Shown: positions 15,509 through 22,441, counted from the stretch's first letter. The stretch: DNA of 25,113 bases from Candidatus Nomurabacteria bacterium (GCA_009695015.1 SIBT01000006.1:1-25113); one strand, 5' to 3'. The notes: a model not told the origin generated them from the sequence alone. Program-made: numbers and translations.

Positions 15509-15955
15509 TTACTCTGCTGTTTTCAAAGTTCTTCTAATCTCTCTATCCGTATCACGCTTCTTTAGCGTCTCGCGTTTATCAAATTTTTTCTTGCCTTTTA
15601 CTAAAGCAATTTCTATTTTGATTTTTCTGCCTTTATTATACACTGAAATTGGCACAATTGTCAAACTTTTATTTTTCTCATTTCCTGCGAGTTCATTAAT
15701 CTCTTTTTTAGTCAGCAAAAGTTTTCTATTGCGAAGTGGATCATAATCTTTTGGAGTATTTTTTACTTGGTATGGCGGAATGTTCGCATTAATTAAATAC
15801 ACTTCTCCTCCACGCACAATAACAAAAGCTCCCTCGAGAGACATCTGCCCTCCTCGTACAGACTTTACTTCCACACCCAAAAGCTCAATACCTGTCTCGT
15901 ATTTTTCTAAAATTTCATAATTAAATCTAGCTTTTCTATTTTCTGCGTAAGACAT
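15509..15955 (-). CDS. smpB: SsrA-binding protein SmpB
   Basis: This 148-residue protein is the usual SmpB size. The OB-fold begins with NRKARFNYEILEKYETGIELLGVEVKS, followed by GQMSLEGAFV, the conserved YEIL/ELLG-EVKS signature. NANIPPYQ and DPLRNRKLLL follow, the RNA-binding face. The basic tail ending KKKFDKRETLKKRDTDREI forms the helix that enters the decoding centre and mRNA channel. SmpB binds the tRNA-like part of tmRNA and delivers it with EF-Tu to stalled ribosomes. The ssrA gene follows 49 bp downstream on the same strand, so co-transcription is plausible. The ATG at 15955 follows an extended -10 with almost no leader. Confidence 0.96.
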   Translation of the reverse strand: MSYAENRKARFNYEILEKYETGIELLGVEVKSVRGGQMSLEGAFVIVRGGEVYLINANIPPYQVKNTPKDYDPLRNRKLLLTKKEINELAGNEKNKSLTIVPISVYNKGRKIKIEIALVKGKKKFDKRETLKKRDTDREIRRTLKTAE

Positions 15956-15963
15956 AGGTACAT

Positions 15964-15972
15964 ATTATCACA
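15964..15972 (-). promoter_or_regulatory. Extended -10 box of smpB
   Basis: Minus-strand TGT-GATAAT ends 8 nt before the smpB ATG, predicting a leader of 0-2 nt. Confidence 0.5.
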
Positions 15973-15976
15973 ATGT

Positions 15977-16005
15977 TTGACTTTCAGCCTCGAATACGCT
16001 ATATT
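15977..16005 (+). promoter_or_regulatory. Sigma-70-type promoter of the infC operon
   Basis: TTGACT, a 17-bp spacer and TATATT form a good promoter. The predicted start near 16012 gives a leader of about 33 nt before the infC TTG, so this mRNA is not leaderless. Confidence 0.65.
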
Positions 16006-16044
16006 CTTATTAGTCAAAGATACTTTTGGCACTATTAATATCCA

Positions 16045-16551
16045 TTGCGTGAAAGAATAAACAACCAAATACGTGCCGTAGAACTTCGGGTTTTAGACAG
16101 TGAAAATAAAAATCTCGGTGTTTTGAGTATAAAAGATGCATTAGAAATGGCTCAAAGTAGAGGTTTGGACTTGATTGAGATAGGTCCAAATGCTACTCCA
16201 CCACTCGCCAAGATAATGGATTTCGGCAAGTATCAATACGAGGCGAACAAAAAATTAAAGAAAGCTAAGGCTGGAGCGAACAAAACAGAGACAAAAGGAA
16301 TTCAGATAAAAATAGGCACTGGAGACCACGACCTAGAGCTCAAAGCGAAAACTGCTTCAAAGTGGATAAAAGAAGGTCATCGAGTGAAAGTGGAACTCTT
16401 CCTCGCCGGACGCGCGAAGTATATGGATGAAAAGTTTTTAAGAGAAAGGCTAGACAGAGTATTACATTTGATTACGGAAGATTATAAAATATCAGATGCA
16501 TATAAAAAAGGTCCAAAGGGCTTAACTACCACAATCGAAAAAGCTAAATAA
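16045..16551 (+). CDS. infC: Translation initiation factor IF-3, TTG start
   Basis: This 168-residue protein is full length for IF-3. The N-terminal domain begins RINNQIRAVELRVLD and contains ALEMAQSRGLDLIEIGPNATPPLAKIMDFGKYQYE, which is diagnostic. The C-terminal domain carries IKIGTGDHDLELKAKTASKWIKEGHRVKVELFLAGR. IF-3 keeps ribosomal subunits apart and checks the initiator tRNA and start codon. The start is TTG: an in-frame TAA lies three codons upstream, and no ATG occurs before the conserved domain. Rare infC start codons are known to support self-regulation through IF-3's own codon discrimination. It leads infC-rpmI-rplT, with 5 bp to rpmI. Confidence 0.95.
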   Translation: MRERINNQIRAVELRVLDSENKNLGVLSIKDALEMAQSRGLDLIEIGPNATPPLAKIMDFGKYQYEANKKLKKAKAGANKTETKGIQIKIGTGDHDLELKAKTASKWIKEGHRVKVELFLAGRAKYMDEKFLRERLDRVLHLITEDYKISDAYKKGPKGLTTTIEKAK

Positions 16552-16556
16552 AAAAA

Positions 16557-16751
16557 ATGAAAGGAATGAAAACAAATAAATCATATAGTAAAAGATTAAA
16601 GATCACCAAAAGTGGCAAGATACTTTCACGCAAGCCTGGCTTTAATCATTTCAATGCAAAACAATCCCGCACTCGCCAACTCGCTGGCAAGAAAACTCAA
16701 AATTTTATTATTAAAAATAAACCAAAGTCGCACTTGATGCCGTTTAGTTAA
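16557..16751 (+). CDS. rpmI: Large-subunit ribosomal protein bL35
   Basis: This 64-residue basic protein starts MKGMKTNKSYSKRLKITKSG, which lines up with the bL35 start MPKMKT-x5-KR. That alignment favours the ATG at 16557 over the one at 16566. RKPGFNHF and the later lysine/arginine-rich part fit the family. It is a structural protein of the 50S subunit. It lies between infC and rplT in the conserved order. The ribosome-binding region is only A-rich. Confidence 0.93.
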   Translation: MKGMKTNKSYSKRLKITKSGKILSRKPGFNHFNAKQSRTRQLAGKKTQNFIIKNKPKSHLMPFS

Positions 16752-16761
16752 TTTCAATACC

Positions 16762-17106
16762 ATGACCAGAGTAAAAAAAGGAGTACATGCATTAAAAAGA
16801 AGAAGAAGTATTTTAAAACAAACCAAAGGTTTTCGTCATGGACGCAGTACTAAAGAACGCCAAGCAAAAGAGGCTATTCTCCACGCTGGTAATTATTCTT
16901 TTGCACATAGAAAAGATAAAAAATCACACAACCGAAAACTTTGGAATATAAAGATAAACGCTGGCGCACGTGAGCTCGGCACAACTTATTCTAAATTGAT
17001 AGATAATCTAAAAAAGAAAAACGTCTTGCTCGACCGCAAAATTCTAGCAGATTTCGCCGAGCATCACCCAGCAACTTTTGCTAAAGTTTTGGAAGCGGTA
17101 AAGTAG
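16762..17106 (+). CDS. rplT: Large-subunit ribosomal protein bL20
   Basis: This 114-residue protein matches bL20 in length and motifs: MTRVKKGVHALKRRRSILKQ, GFRHGRSTKERQAKEAILHAGNYSFAHRKDKK, and a globular end with LDRKILADFAEHHPATFAKVLE. It binds 23S rRNA early in 50S assembly and in other bacteria represses its own operon. It ends the infC-rpmI-rplT operon. No strong classical terminator follows; an AT-rich 15-bp hairpin lies at 17146-17184. Confidence 0.96.
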   Translation: MTRVKKGVHALKRRRSILKQTKGFRHGRSTKERQAKEAILHAGNYSFAHRKDKKSHNRKLWNIKINAGARELGTTYSKLIDNLKKKNVLLDRKILADFAEHHPATFAKVLEAVK

Positions 17107-17145
17107 TTTTTTACACTTTATACTTTATAAAGATTTTACGATATA

Positions 17146-17184
17146 TTTATTTTTAATATCAGTATATCCGATATTAAAAATAAA
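17146..17184. repeat. 15-bp perfect inverted repeat, AT-rich
   Basis: Arms of 15 bp (17146-17160 and 17170-17184, pattern TTTATTTTTAATATC) flank a 9-nt loop. The hairpin lies between the rplT stop and the terminator of the GC-rich orphan gene. It may stop plus-strand transcription from rplT, although no T-run follows on that strand. Confidence 0.7.
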
Positions 17185-17211
17185 AAAGAGCCCTTACTGA
17201 AGTAAGAGCTC
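17182..17211 (-). terminator. Rho-independent terminator of the GC-rich orphan gene
   Basis: On the minus strand a stem of ten base pairs with one mismatch (GAGCtCTTACT / AGTAAGgGCTC, 17188-17211) is followed by six T (17187-17182). It is one of the two clearest terminators in the window. A second small palindrome (GGGTCTAAGACCC, 17215-17227) lies between it and the stop codon. Confidence 0.85.
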
Positions 17212-17260
17212 AAAGGGTCTAAGACCCAAGATGTAACACAAGGTACCAAGCGACCAAGAA

Positions 17261-17926
17261 CTATAAGTCGCAGAAGCACAACAGGCAGAAGTCACCGTGA
17301 AGGTCACGCCCTAAGTAAGCGAGGCAGAACTTCCAATTTTCGCCCAAGTAGCGATACACGTACGGCACCCTGTGGTCGCCGTCGGAGTCGGTCCACAGCG
17401 CATCCTTTTGATCGAATGACACCGTGTACTTACTCACCGGAAACTCGTCCGCCTTCTGGTCCTGCAACAACGTGATGCCTTGCCCGCCCACGCGGATCGC
17501 ATTCTGCTTTGCGAGGAAGCTCATGCAGTCTTCGCTCGTTACCGTTCCCAGTATCGGGAAGATTTTCACCTTGTAGGTTTTGCCCGGCTCCAGCTTGTTC
17601 GTCGCCTTGGCGAAGTTCTTGCTGTTCAGCTCGTCGTTGAAGTAGTAGGTGGTCTTCAGCTTCTTGGTCTTCTTGGCGAAGGTATCGAGCTGGGTGTCAT
17701 GCACGTAATCGGCAGGCACCGTGAACTCGAAGGTCTTCACCGCAGGACCGAAGCGTTGGTCCACCATGGCGAGTTTCTGCAGGATGGGCTTCACTTGCTC
17801 TTGCAACGTGCCGCCCGCCTTGATGATTTCCTGAGCCTCATCTTTCGAGAAGCCCAACGCACGGACCGCGTCTCTTACGAGATCGGCGATGTGATTTTCT
17901 TGGTTTGACGTGATCTTTTCAGTCAT
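17261..17926 (-). CDS. GC-rich orphan protein, function unknown
   Basis: This 221-residue protein belongs to no family I recognise. Residues 1-58 look helical (NHIADLVRDAVRALGFSKDEA and AGGTLQEQVKPILQKL). The middle has a beta-rich look, with TFEFTVPADYVHDTQ, TYYFNDELN, KTYKVKIFPI and KYTVSFDQK. The C-terminus is aromatic and cysteine-rich (WKFCLAYLGRDL, then FCLLCFCDL as the last residues). No signal peptide or membrane helix is seen. The coding sequence is visibly much richer in GC than its neighbours, with codons such as CTG, GTC, CGC and ACC dominating. It has its own consensus promoter, Shine-Dalgarno site and strong terminator, so it looks like an independent, well-expressed cassette, possibly transferred. 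Confidence 0.8.
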   Translation of the reverse strand: MTEKITSNQENHIADLVRDAVRALGFSKDEAQEIIKAGGTLQEQVKPILQKLAMVDQRFGPAVKTFEFTVPADYVHDTQLDTFAKKTKKLKTTYYFNDELNSKNFAKATNKLEPGKTYKVKIFPILGTVTSEDCMSFLAKQNAIRVGGQGITLLQDQKADEFPVSKYTVSFDQKDALWTDSDGDHRVPYVYRYLGENWKFCLAYLGRDLHGDFCLLCFCDL

Positions 17927-17933
17927 CGTATTA

Positions 17934-17938
17934 TCCTT
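17934..17938 (-). promoter_or_regulatory. Shine-Dalgarno site of the orphan gene
   Basis: AAGGA on the minus strand lies 7 nt before the ATG at 17926. It is the only well-placed Shine-Dalgarno sequence I found in the window, and it fixes this start. Confidence 0.75.
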
Positions 17939-17995
17939 TTTTGAATGTACAATCCAGAATCTGCTGGAACAGTCACAAGGATTCTTGCTATCACT

Positions 17996-18024
17996 ATTAT
18001 ATCAAATAACACTCTATTTGTCAA
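17996..18024 (-). promoter_or_regulatory. Consensus sigma-70 promoter of the orphan gene
   Basis: TTGACA (18024-18019), a 17-bp spacer and TATAAT (18001-17996) match consensus at all 12 positions. The predicted start near 17989 gives a leader of about 63 nt containing small inverted repeats (CCAG/CTGG and AGAATC/GATTCT). A second TTGACA lies just upstream of the -35. Confidence 0.85.
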
Positions 18025-18091
18025 TGTCAAGAAATTATAGAGGAAAATCCTTGAAATCATTGGGTGTCTGTCAAGGTCACATCAAATTTTT

Positions 18092-18691
18092 CTAAATCTT
18101 ATACTCCCCGACTTTATCTTTTTTGATCAGCACAATAAGATCTTCTAAAAGTTTCTTAGGGTCAGATCCTGCAACGATCTTTGCATTCGGACGATGTCCT
18201 TTTTCGACAATTTCTTTGATTTGCGCTCCCATTTCCCATGGTCCTTCAAAAATACCAATTGGTTTGTTATCTTCAAAAGCAACCGTAAATTCATGAATAG
18301 TGCCCACACGTCCACAACCACATATCACCGCATCACTCGAGCGAGTCAGTAGTAGATCGCGCCCCGGATAACCAAAACCGGTGTAAATTATTAAATCCAT
18401 GTAATCAAGCGGAAGCTTATAAACTTCCACATGTTCTCTTTCGGATGCAGCAGGAGAAAATCCGACAGATATTCCACCAAGTTCTTTTACTCCCATAGCA
18501 ACCCAAAAAGGAAACCCGGTCGTTGCTCCGGTGACGAGCACCAATCCTTGCCTAGCAATCTCACGCCCGAGCTCTTTAGCTTTATCTAACGCATCTATCC
18601 CACAGTGGCCCGTCTCAGCCGCGCCGGAGACACAAATTTTTATTTGGTTATGTCCGTGTTTAATCGGAGCATTTAATGAATACGAATTCAT
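18092..18691 (-). CDS. LOG/SLOG-family Rossmann nucleotide-binding protein
   Basis: This 199-residue protein has the Rossmann start IKICVSGAAETGHCG, then LVLVTGATTGFPFWVAMGVKELGG, and the family signature GCGRVGTIHEFTVAFED, corresponding to the PGGxGTxxE motif of LOG proteins in its GGRVGTxxEF variant. Such proteins are soluble; LOG members cleave the ribosyl bond of nucleotide 5'-monophosphates, while others (SLOG) bind nucleotides as sensors. The variant motif resembles the uncharacterised TIGR00725-like branch, so activity is uncertain. It lies 18 bp downstream of the MBL gene. A TATAAT ending 6 nt before the ATG suggests separate leaderless transcription. Confidence 0.8.
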   Translation of the reverse strand: MNSYSLNAPIKHGHNQIKICVSGAAETGHCGIDALDKAKELGREIARQGLVLVTGATTGFPFWVAMGVKELGGISVGFSPAASEREHVEVYKLPLDYMDLIIYTGFGYPGRDLLLTRSSDAVICGCGRVGTIHEFTVAFEDNKPIGIFEGPWEMGAQIKEIVEKGHRPNAKIVAGSDPKKLLEDLIVLIKKDKVGEYKI

Positions 18692-18697
18692 TATTTC

Positions 18698-18703
18698 ATT
18701 ATA
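18698..18703 (-). promoter_or_regulatory. -10 box predicting a leaderless LOG-family mRNA
   Basis: Minus-strand TATAAT ends exactly 6 nt before the ATG at 18691, within the 18-bp gap after the MBL gene. Confidence 0.55.
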
Positions 18704-18709
18704 TATGAT

Positions 18710-20083
18710 TTAGCAAGATAATGAAACACTACTTCCTTGTTCTGGCGCAAAAGCATCGATTCCTAAATTGTCTCGGAGCTTCTGCACCAAAAACATTGAT
18801 GACTTCGGTTCACCCATAACTACAAAAACTTTCTTGACTATGTCTTGCATATCTTCCACAAAAGAAAGCAGTCCATCTGAATCTTTATGTCCAGAGTATC
18901 CAGAGATAGTCACAATATGTGATCTGACTACTACATCCTCGCCATTTATACGCACTGTTTTAATCCCTTCTTGAATCAAGCGCCCAAGGCTACCCACAGC
19001 CTGATATCCAATAAGAAGAAGAGTATTATTCAGATCTGGTAAATAATGCCTCTCATGATGCACCACACGTCCTCCGGTCGACATACCACTCCCAGCGATA
19101 ACTATTTTTGGATTGGGCACATTGCCTATCATTCTAGACTCTTCTGATTTCAGAGTGCTATGAAGTCCAGGAAAATCGAATAAATATTTATCGCTCTTCA
19201 TTGCTTGTTGCGCATTTTCATTAAAATAAGTTCTAAATTGTTTAAAAACTTCGGTCAAATGAATCGCGAGTGGTGAATCGAGAAAAATGGGCATGACAGG
19301 TATGCGATTACCTTCTACTAATGCGTTAAGTTCAAATAAAAGTTCTTGGGAACGTTCGAGCGAAAAAGTAGGAATAATAAGTGTCCCTTTCCTTTTATAA
19401 TTATCTTCGATTATTTCCTCTAAAAATTTTCTTCGGTCGTCGCGTGACTCATGATTTCGGTCACCATAAACAGATTCCATTATTAAATAATCCACATCAG
19501 TAACTTTCTCAGTATCAGGAAGGAGCATCGAGGGTGAATTACCCAAATCTCCAGTAAAAAGAATCTTTTTGCCATTATAAACAAACTGCACCATCGCCGA
19601 ACCTAAAATGTGTCCAGCATTTAAAAAAGAAACTTCTAAATCAGAGGTGATTTTTATTACTTCATGATAGGTAAAACCCTGCCAAAGCGAAAGCGCCAAT
19701 TTAACATTTTCTTCATTATAAATTTTATCTAAATTTAATTCTGTATTTTTTGACAATATACCTGCAGTATCTTCGAGCATCGGCAAAGCTAGTGCATGAG
19801 TGGGTTCGGTCGAATAAATTTTTCCACGAAATCCTTCATGGATAAGTTTCGGAATTCGACCAAGGTGATCCACATGAGCATGAGTAACAAAAAGAATATC
19901 TATTTCTTTTGAATCGTAAGGAAAGGGATCCCAATTGATATCATCCGCCAATTTAAACCCTTGAGTAAGTCCACAATCGACTAAAATTTTCTTCCCATTC
20001 ACCTCTAAAAGAAAATTAGCTCCTGTCACAGAGCCAGTTCCCCCACAGAACGTTATTTTTGCAGTTTTTTCCATCTCCGTCAT
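18710..20083 (-). CDS. Metallo-beta-lactamase / beta-CASP ribonuclease-like protein
   Basis: This is a 457-residue protein. The MBL domain has the HxHxDH motif (H68, H70, D72, H73 in THAHVDHLGR), a later zinc ligand H158 in AGHILGSA, and D179 in FTGDLG. The inserted beta-CASP domain is marked by ESVYGDRNHE, TFSLERSQELL and GSGMSTGGRVVHH, and the final motif is ISGYSGHKDSDGL. This is the layout of CPSF73/YSH1-like RNA nucleases such as the Thermus TTHA0252 type; RNase J is a more distant alternative. It probably cuts or trims RNA in the cytoplasm. The start overlaps the stop of the upstream membrane gene (TAATG), so the two are coupled. Confidence 0.9.
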   Translation of the reverse strand: MTEMEKTAKITFCGGTGSVTGANFLLEVNGKKILVDCGLTQGFKLADDINWDPFPYDSKEIDILFVTHAHVDHLGRIPKLIHEGFRGKIYSTEPTHALALPMLEDTAGILSKNTELNLDKIYNEENVKLALSLWQGFTYHEVIKITSDLEVSFLNAGHILGSAMVQFVYNGKKILFTGDLGNSPSMLLPDTEKVTDVDYLIMESVYGDRNHESRDDRRKFLEEIIEDNYKRKGTLIIPTFSLERSQELLFELNALVEGNRIPVMPIFLDSPLAIHLTEVFKQFRTYFNENAQQAMKSDKYLFDFPGLHSTLKSEESRMIGNVPNPKIVIAGSGMSTGGRVVHHERHYLPDLNNTLLLIGYQAVGSLGRLIQEGIKTVRINGEDVVVRSHIVTISGYSGHKDSDGLLSFVEDMQDIVKKVFVVMGEPKSSMFLVQKLRDNLGIDAFAPEQGSSVSLSC

Positions 20084-20478
20084 TATACTTTATTTTCTGT
20101 CTTAAACATAATTCTTCCAAAAAAATAAAAAATAGCCATCCCCCCACCCATCAAATCAAAACAAAGATCAGAAATAGTATCTAAATAATCAAAAGGGTAT
20201 AGTGTTGTGATACTATACGTAAAGATTTCAAACACTTCCCAAAAAGTGCCAACAAGAAACACAAAAAAAAAGACTTTAAAAATTAACTTACTAGAAATAT
20301 TTTGAGGAGTAAAAAAATAAAGAAATAAAAGTCCAAGCCAAAATCCACCAAGAAAATGCATGATCATATCGAGATACCAGATAGAAGAATACCAGTATAA
20401 TTTATTAGCAAGCAAATTCACCAAAAAAATTAAAAATATTATAGATACCAAGTATTTTGAAAGCGTTTTTCTCTTCAT
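20083..20478 (-). CDS. YjdF/DUF2238-like small membrane protein
   Basis: This 131-residue protein has about four hydrophobic segments. Conserved-looking polar motifs lie in the membrane: DMIMHFLGGFWLG, FWEVFEIF, and DTISDLCFDLMGG. This D-x2-x-H-x-x-GG, WE-x2-E and D-x3-D-x3-D arrangement matches the DUF2238/YjdF type of predicted membrane proteins; VanZ-like proteins are a looser alternative. Function is unknown; the acidic residues could bind a metal ion. Its stop overlaps the MBL start. A -10 box ends 6 nt before its ATG, just downstream of the terminator of the 6S-like RNA. Confidence 0.7.
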   Translation of the reverse strand: MKRKTLSKYLVSIIFLIFLVNLLANKLYWYSSIWYLDMIMHFLGGFWLGLLFLYFFTPQNISSKLIFKVFFFVFLVGTFWEVFEIFTYSITTLYPFDYLDTISDLCFDLMGGGMAIFYFFGRIMFKTENKV

Positions 20479-20484
20479 TTCAAT

Positions 20485-20490
20485 ATTTTA
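20485..20490 (-). promoter_or_regulatory. -10 box predicting a leaderless mRNA for the membrane protein-MBL pair
   Basis: Minus-strand TAAAAT, preceded by TGTGA, ends exactly 6 nt before the ATG at 20478. The element closely resembles the one before the response regulator at 7042. Confidence 0.5.
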
Positions 20491-20504
20491 TCACAATTTG
20501 CAAG

Positions 20505-20525
20505 AAAAAACCCCGCATAGCGGGG
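20505..20525 (-). terminator. Rho-independent terminator of the 6S-like RNA
   Basis: On the minus strand CCCCGC-TAT-GCGGGG forms a 6-bp GC stem (20525-20511) followed by TTTTTT. There is no coding gene just upstream on this strand, so the terminator points to an RNA gene. Confidence 0.9.
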
Positions 20526-20658
20526 ATACTTCTTAGGACTATTTCTGAAATATTACCATAGCGTTTTGCTAAGTGGGTGAGAGATGCGATAGACCAAGGT
20601 CTAACTCAATCGACTCTCCCATAAATTATTGTTCTAGGTAATAATCGGAAATAACCCT
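20505..20658 (-). ncRNA. ssrS: 6S-like RNA candidate
   Basis: This 238-bp gap between genes encodes a probable RNA of about 154 nt with its own promoter and terminator. The 11-bp outer helix pairs 20658-20648 with 20535-20545 and begins at the predicted first nucleotide. A second helix pairs 20643-20637 with 20551-20557, extended by TAG/CTA across a one-base bulge. Then comes a large open bubble of about 14 nt on one side and 17 on the other, then GAGAG/CTCTC and CGAT/ATCG helices and a terminal hairpin (TAGAC/GTCTA). A long rod with a central bubble and a length of 150-200 nt is the hallmark of 6S RNA, which traps RNA polymerase by mimicking an open promoter. Assignment rests on structure only. 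Confidence 0.65.
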
Positions 20659-20664
20659 ACTTAA

Positions 20665-20692
20665 AGTATATCAAATGAAGAAAGTGTAGCAA
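20665..20692 (-). promoter_or_regulatory. Promoter of the 6S-like RNA
   Basis: TTGCTA (20692-20687), a 16-bp spacer and TATACT (20670-20665) on the minus strand. The predicted start at about 20658 coincides with the first base pair of the outer RNA helix. Confidence 0.6.
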
Positions 20693-20715
20693 CTAGACAT
20701 TGATATTTTTTTGTT

Positions 20716-22422
20716 TCAGTATATTTCTTTCTTATAACAATCTTCACAATATAAAATCTGAGGATTATTTATTGCGTAATTGGTTGCAAATTCCTTTAAA
20801 CATTGGTTTTTGTGACCATGAGAAGAACTTTTGCACATACAGCTAGCAGCTCGTGATATCATTGGATTTAATTTCTCCATTCTAGTGTAAAATCTACAAT
20901 TTGGGCACGTTCTTGGTATTGGTATATTAAAACGCTTATAAAATTGTAATTCCATTTGAGTTACTTTGAAAGCACCGACACAACGATGTACACAATTCTG
21001 TACATCTTTGCAACCAATTACTTTACCAACAATCGAATCGTCTATATCAGAAATTTTTTCTGGTAATTCATGGGACAATATTTCAATATCATAATTATTT
21101 GGTATTTTTAAATAATTATTTTTTGGAAAATAATCTGAAGCCGAAGATTCTTCATAAACAAAAGGAGAAAGTTCTATCGGAAAAAATTCTCCGTATTTAT
21201 ATATTAATCCATCAATAGAAATATACGGCATAATACTCATATGCTCTATTATTTTAGAACGGAGAGAAAAATATTCTTCTTTTGAGTATTGCTTATTGAA
21301 AATACAGTATTTTGCTTTTTTCAGACCTACACAACCAAAACAATACGCTGAAGAATGACATTGAATACAATACTCTAGATCATGCGACGCTGACGAACAC
21401 TCATAACAAAATTTTAAATTTTGAGATTGTTCTCCGCAACTCACAGACTCGTAAATCAACTCAGATACACCACCCCAACTTGTAAAATCATAGACGTCAT
21501 TAGATCTTCCTATAAATTGCGAAAAACAAGCGTTATCTACATTGTGAACCTCAAAACATTCATGAGCATTATTTGAAGCATATATATAATCCCCTGTCAC
21601 ATTCTTGTTTCTATTGCCGTGTATATATTTACTGGGAAATTGTATCTTAAAATCTTTTATCTTTTTCGATATTTCTTGGATTTTAGAAAAAGAACCGTCA
21701 TAAAGTTTGTTGAATTCTTTTTCGTATTCATTCTTTGTATACTGTTTATTAAAAATGCAATATTTTTTATTTCTAAGATTGACACAACCCAAACAATCAG
21801 TGCAGTTTCTACAATTATCGGAAAACCATACGTTGTAGCACTCGGCACAGTTACTGCTCCAAAACACTCTTTCGCAGTCTACTAATGAAAAAGTTTCATA
21901 ACAAAGACGAGAATCTTTCGTTTCGTAAAAATCTACGGAATCTTGACTTCCTTTAAAATGAAAACCATAAGATACATTCTCACTATCCGCAGTGTTAAAA
22001 CACAAGTAAGCATTTTTAACGTTTGTGGCATTATTAGAATAATCACTATTTACACAATTATTCATTGATCTGGCGCACAAAGGAACCATGTGTAATAAAT
22101 CTGAAAATTGTTTGAAAAATACGTCATTGAAATCATAATCTTTACCGTATGATTTAGGATCCCACTCATCGCTCCACCAATAATGATGCTCATAAATTTT
22201 TACCCTAGATGAAGGAGAATACATAGAAAATACCATATCACTTGTATGTTCATCTTTCTTCTTGAAAAAGAAGTGCTCGTTCCACCACATAAATCGTCGA
22301 AAAAGTCGACATTTGGGGCAAAAAGTCGGCGCAGGAACCTGCATCTTTTTATAAAAAGACAGATCCTCATTTTCAACCAAAAAATCATTTTTACAGCTTT
22401 GGCATTTTTTAGATAAAGACAT
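20716..22422 (-). CDS. Cysteine-rich multi-zinc-ribbon protein of unknown function
   Basis: This 568-residue protein contains 36 cysteines. The N-terminal ribbon (C7-x2-C10 ... C35-x2-C38) and a C-terminal ribbon (C477-x3-C481 ... C506-x2-C509) share the pattern LxFYKxxxxPxPxxCPxCR, so they are copies. Two central modules, near 192-242 and 342-394, share GCVxLxxxKYCIFNKQYxKxEY, with YCIFNKQY at 221-228 and 372-379. Between them are regularly spaced Cys and Asn residues resembling a beta-helix ladder. The C-terminus adds C528, C530, C541, C559 and C562. No signal peptide or membrane segment is visible. Similar proteins recur in CPR genomes, often mislabelled, and I know of no function. The ATG at 22422 is chosen over a TTG at 22449. 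It diverges from the HIT gene. Confidence 0.85.
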   Translation of the reverse strand: MSLSKKCQSCKNDFLVENEDLSFYKKMQVPAPTFCPKCRLFRRFMWWNEHFFFKKKDEHTSDMVFSMYSPSSRVKIYEHHYWWSDEWDPKSYGKDYDFNDVFFKQFSDLLHMVPLCARSMNNCVNSDYSNNATNVKNAYLCFNTADSENVSYGFHFKGSQDSVDFYETKDSRLCYETFSLVDCERVFWSSNCAECYNVWFSDNCRNCTDCLGCVNLRNKKYCIFNKQYTKNEYEKEFNKLYDGSFSKIQEISKKIKDFKIQFPSKYIHGNRNKNVTGDYIYASNNAHECFEVHNVDNACFSQFIGRSNDVYDFTSWGGVSELIYESVSCGEQSQNLKFCYECSSASHDLEYCIQCHSSAYCFGCVGLKKAKYCIFNKQYSKEEYFSLRSKIIEHMSIMPYISIDGLIYKYGEFFPIELSPFVYEESSASDYFPKNNYLKIPNNYDIEILSHELPEKISDIDDSIVGKVIGCKDVQNCVHRCVGAFKVTQMELQFYKRFNIPIPRTCPNCRFYTRMEKLNPMISRAASCMCKSSSHGHKNQCLKEFATNYAINNPQILYCEDCYKKEIY

Positions 22423-22432
22423 AATTATAAGG

Positions 22433-22441
22433 ATAATACCA
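22433..22441 (-). promoter_or_regulatory. Extended -10 box of the cysteine-rich protein gene
   Basis: Minus-strand TGG-TATTAT ends 10 nt before the ATG at 22422, predicting a leader of 3-4 nt. Confidence 0.45.

Noticed and set aside
16044..16046. ATT as the infC start codon, as in E. coli
   Set aside because: The ATT is out of frame with IF-3 and its frame hits TGA within three codons; the in-frame start is TTG at 16045.
17480..17908. Plus-strand open frame of 142 codons opposite the GC-rich orphan gene
   Set aside because: It is antisense to a gene with promoter, Shine-Dalgarno site and terminator; long shadow frames are expected in GC-rich coding sequence, and its composition is not protein-like.
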